This document shows positions 61,891 through 64,000 of a stretch of 64,000 nucleotides of DNA, piece by piece (position 1 is the stretch's first letter; every line of letters begins with the position of its first letter). Origin of the DNA: a bacterium (lineage in GTDB: Bacteria; Desulfobacterota; DSWW01); assembly GCA_028277985.1 (NCBI GenBank), contig JANQFG010000058.1, positions 1 to 64,000 of the forward strand. The letters run 5' to 3'. Below the pieces are notes generated by a model. It was given only the letters and a program-made list of their open reading frames with translations. It ran no database searches and was not told where the DNA came from. Both the position numbers and the translations under genes were made by a program.

Positions 61891-63663
61891 ATGAGAAAAG
61901 TGTACGGGTCCTTTCCGTTCGCCGCGCTATTCGCTGGGCTGTTCAGCCTCACGCTTCTCCTCGGTGCTTGCGACCGGACGCAGGAAGTGGACGAGGGTGT
62001 GTCGATCGCCACGCCCGAGCTTCTGGACGAGCATTGCAGAGACATGGTGGGACCTCCGAGAGTGGAGAAGATCTCCGAGCATGTCTGGATCGCCATCGGG
62101 TTCGATCTTGCGAGTACCGTCCTGATTCACACGCCGGAGGGGAACGTGATCGTGGACGCAGGGATCAGTCCCCCCAAGGCTCGTGAAATCAGGGCTGCCC
62201 TCGAAGCAGAGGCGCCGAAGGGCCCTGTCAAGGCGGTCATCTTCACCCACAGTCACATCGACCACGTGGGAGGGGCAACGGTCTGGGCCGGGGAGGGTGT
62301 TCCCATCTGGTCTACGGAGAGCCTCCCGGGGCATCTGCTCAAGCAGTACGCTATGTACCTGCCCATCGAAACGATCCGGGGTGCACGTCAATTCGGCCGC
62401 AGTGTCCCCTCGAGCAAGATTCCATGCAGCGGCCTGGGGCCCCGGCCCGACTTCGACCTGATGGGCGAATCCGGCATGCTCTTGCCCACACACACGTTCT
62501 CGGGAAGAAAGACGCTGGAGATCGGAGGCCTGACGATCGAGCTCGTCGAGGCCCATGGGGAGACGCACGATCAGCTCTTTGTCTGGATCCCTGAGGATGA
62601 AACGGTGATCGCAGGCGACAATTTCTACTGGTCGTTTCCGAATCTCTACACCTTGCGTGGTACGAGCCCAAGGCCCGTGGACGACTGGATCGAGAGCGTG
62701 GACATGATGCGTCGCTGCAACCCCGCTCACCTCGTGCCGAATCACACTCGCCCGATCCACGGCAAGGAGAAGATCGCCGAAGTTCTGACCGACTATCGGG
62801 ATGCGATCCAGTGGGTCCGTGACGAGGTCGTGAGAGGGGCCAACCAGGGCCTCGACGTGGACACCCTGGCCGAGAGTATTCGGCTCCCGAAGCACCTAGC
62901 GGAGAGGCATTACAACAAGGAGTTCTACGGCCAGGTCGACTGGGCGGTGAGGGCGATCTACACAAACAACCTGGGTTGGTTCGACGGGCGTGCGGACAAG
63001 CTCTATCCCCTGCCTCATCAGGAGGCGGCCCGACGTGAGGTGGATCTTCTCGGAGGTGCGGACAAGGTCGTGGGTCTTGCAGACAAGGCTACCCGAGAGG
63101 GGGACCTTCGCTGGGCGGTTCACCTGTTGGCAAAGGTGGAAGACAGTGGACTGGCGGAAGGGGCGGACGCCGATCAACTCGTCGAAAAGCTGGCTCTCTC
63201 CTATGAGAAGCTGGCAGAGGGAATTTTCAATACAAACGGGCGGGCCTACCTGCTGCAGTATGCCGTGGAGCTCAGGAGGAGTCATAAGGAAATGGAACAG
63301 GCCACCGTTTCCGAAGGCCTCGTGGCCCGGATTCCTCTGGAGCACATCTTCTTCATCCTGGGCTCCAAGCTGATACCGGAGAAGGCCGCCCAGGTCCATG
63401 AATCCCTCCAGTTCGTCTTTCCGGACGAGGAAAAGCGTGTCACCATTACGGTACGGCGAGGAATCGCCGAAATCGTGGAGGGTGACCCTTTGCCCGGCAC
63501 ACCGGACCCGGTGGCGGTTCTGACTTTCGATTCCCTGGACTTTCGGAAAATGATCTTCCAGATGGCGCGACCTGCCGGTCTCTGGGCCACGGGAAGAATC
63601 AGCGCCGAAGGCAGCTGGGTCGATGCCTTGAAGTTCCTCGGACGCTTCGATACTTCCACATAA
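61891..63663 (+). CDS. Alkylsulfatase-like MBL-fold lipoprotein
   Basis: 590 residues from ATG 61891 with a lipoprotein signal (LLGAC, Cys27). Metal motif H120-x-H122-x-D124-H125 (THSHIDH), AHGETHDQLFVWIPEDETVI, AGDNFYWSFPNLYTLRG and NHTRPIHG follow the alkylsulfatase MBL domain; dimerisation and SCP2-like C-terminal domains follow. The paralogue at 48763 has a normal signal peptide and different spacing. Sulfate ester or related hydrolysis at the cell surface is the expected role. Confidence 0.87.
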   Translation: MRKVYGSFPFAALFAGLFSLTLLLGACDRTQEVDEGVSIATPELLDEHCRDMVGPPRVEKISEHVWIAIGFDLASTVLIHTPEGNVIVDAGISPPKAREIRAALEAEAPKGPVKAVIFTHSHIDHVGGATVWAGEGVPIWSTESLPGHLLKQYAMYLPIETIRGARQFGRSVPSSKIPCSGLGPRPDFDLMGESGMLLPTHTFSGRKTLEIGGLTIELVEAHGETHDQLFVWIPEDETVIAGDNFYWSFPNLYTLRGTSPRPVDDWIESVDMMRRCNPAHLVPNHTRPIHGKEKIAEVLTDYRDAIQWVRDEVVRGANQGLDVDTLAESIRLPKHLAERHYNKEFYGQVDWAVRAIYTNNLGWFDGRADKLYPLPHQEAARREVDLLGGADKVVGLADKATREGDLRWAVHLLAKVEDSGLAEGADADQLVEKLALSYEKLAEGIFNTNGRAYLLQYAVELRRSHKEMEQATVSEGLVARIPLEHIFFILGSKLIPEKAAQVHESLQFVFPDEEKRVTITVRRGIAEIVEGDPLPGTPDPVAVLTFDSLDFRKMIFQMARPAGLWATGRISAEGSWVDALKFLGRFDTST

Positions 63664-63677
63664 GGACGACCACGGGC

Positions 63678-64000
63678 ATGCTCCGGAAAGCAAAGGCTAC
63701 TGCCAAGAGATTCTTCAGGCTCGCTCTCCAGGGTTTCTTTATTCTTGTCTTCTATCCGTTTCTATGCCTTCTGCCCCACCGTTGGGGATACCGGATCGCC
63801 CGTTGGCAGGGAACCCTCAATTTCCGCAGGATGCACCAGCTCCGGAGAGACATGCTGAGGGAGATGAAGGAATGCCTGCCTGAGCGCACCGAAGAGGAGA
63901 TCCAGGAGATCGCCCACCGCGCCTTTCAGGTGCAGGCAACCTTTCTCTATGACAGCTACCTCTTGATGAGATACAGCGTCGACACCTGGACCGACAGGTT
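63678..64000 (+). CDS. LpxL/HtrB-like lipid A acyltransferase, 5' part only
   Basis: The window ends inside the gene. About 107 codons are seen: an N-terminal basic stretch, a hydrophobic segment (LALQGFFILVFYPFLCLLPH), WGYRIARWQGTLNF and EEIQEIAHRAFQVQATFLYD, which resembles the N-terminus of lysophospholipid (lipid A) acyltransferases. The catalytic HxxxxD is not yet reached, so the assignment is tentative. The start at ATG 63678 is 14 bases after the previous stop. Confidence 0.5.
   Translation, partial: MLRKAKATAKRFFRLALQGFFILVFYPFLCLLPHRWGYRIARWQGTLNFRRMHQLRRDMLREMKECLPERTEEEIQEIAHRAFQVQATFLYDSYLLMRYSVDTWTDR

Overview
The window looks like a chromosomal stretch of a Gram-negative strict anaerobe, most likely a sulfate-reducing or syntrophic member of the Desulfobacterota (inference). 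The evidence is a fused acetyl-CoA hydrolase/GNAT protein, ferredoxin-nitroreductase fusions, a corrinoid protein with a UroD-type methyltransferase, Fe-S old-yellow-enzyme proteins, a pyrogallol-transhydroxylase-like molybdoenzyme, outer-membrane proteins and an LpxL-like acyltransferase. Almost everything is catabolic or regulatory. No rRNA, tRNA, CRISPR array, phage gene or intact transposase was seen.

Region 1 (1-9017, + strand): a frameshifted gene end, a crotonase, then DUF1302 outer-membrane protein, DUF1329 protein, FAD oxidoreductase, SDR, lipoprotein serine hydrolase and an acyl-CoA dehydrogenase with Asp at the catalytic-base position. Region 2 (9018-15033): long hairpin repeats, a minus pair (aldo/keto-reductase-like protein without its tetrad; CoA-transferase-like/GNAT fusion without its catalytic Glu), and a plus operon of Fe-S protein, ferredoxin-nitroreductase and methyltransferase. 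Region 3 (15030-22858): a minus operon (ferredoxin-nitroreductase, unknown protein, acetoacetate-decarboxylase-like protein, membrane protein) behind a palindromic operator and beside a headless TetR remnant; a UbiA prenyltransferase; a MarR / NDP-forming CoA-ligase operon with a clear operator over its promoter; and a 2-hydroxyacid dehydrogenase. Region 4 (23214-27292): corrinoid protein, UroD-type methyltransferase and TetR, facing a convergent NADH:flavin oxidoreductase.

Region 5 (27495-48380) is the core: 18 same-strand genes with short gaps or overlaps, apparently one operon of about 20.7 kb ending at a hairpin. It opens with a second DUF1302-DUF1329-FAD-enzyme module and a TetR closely related to the one in region 4. 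It continues with a QueG-like Fe-S protein, acyl-CoA ligase, two MaoC-like half-hydratases, an acyl-CoA dehydrogenase, a cysteine-less thiolase-like protein with a DUF35 partner (a retro-aldolase-like pair), two tandem Fe-S old-yellow-enzyme proteins, a dienoyl-CoA isomerase, a flavodoxin-fold reductase, an ACMSD-type amidohydrolase and a transhydroxylase-like Mo enzyme whose large subunit carries an extra N-terminal SCP2-like domain. The set reads as import or binding of a hydrophobic substrate, CoA activation, oxidation, hydration, C-C cleavage and reduction of unsaturated rings or chains without oxygen. A steroid, terpenoid or other alicyclic or aromatic lipid is plausible; the substrate cannot be read from sequence. 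A 13-bp operator (TAGCGAWAAGCTA) lies in the promoters of this operon and of the divergent region 4 flavin oxidoreductase.

Region 6 (48381-64000): a minus operon (class III aminotransferase, FGGY kinase, class II aldolase, alkylsulfatase-type metallohydrolase) divergent from a MalT-type LuxR regulator; a second minus operon (3-hydroxyisobutyrate-dehydrogenase-like enzyme, acyl-CoA ligase, formylglycine sulfatase) divergent from a lipoprotein alkylsulfatase-type hydrolase; and the start of an LpxL-like acyltransferase. Two metallo-hydrolases of the alkylsulfatase type and one arylsulfatase suggest use of sulfate esters or similar surfactant-like compounds.
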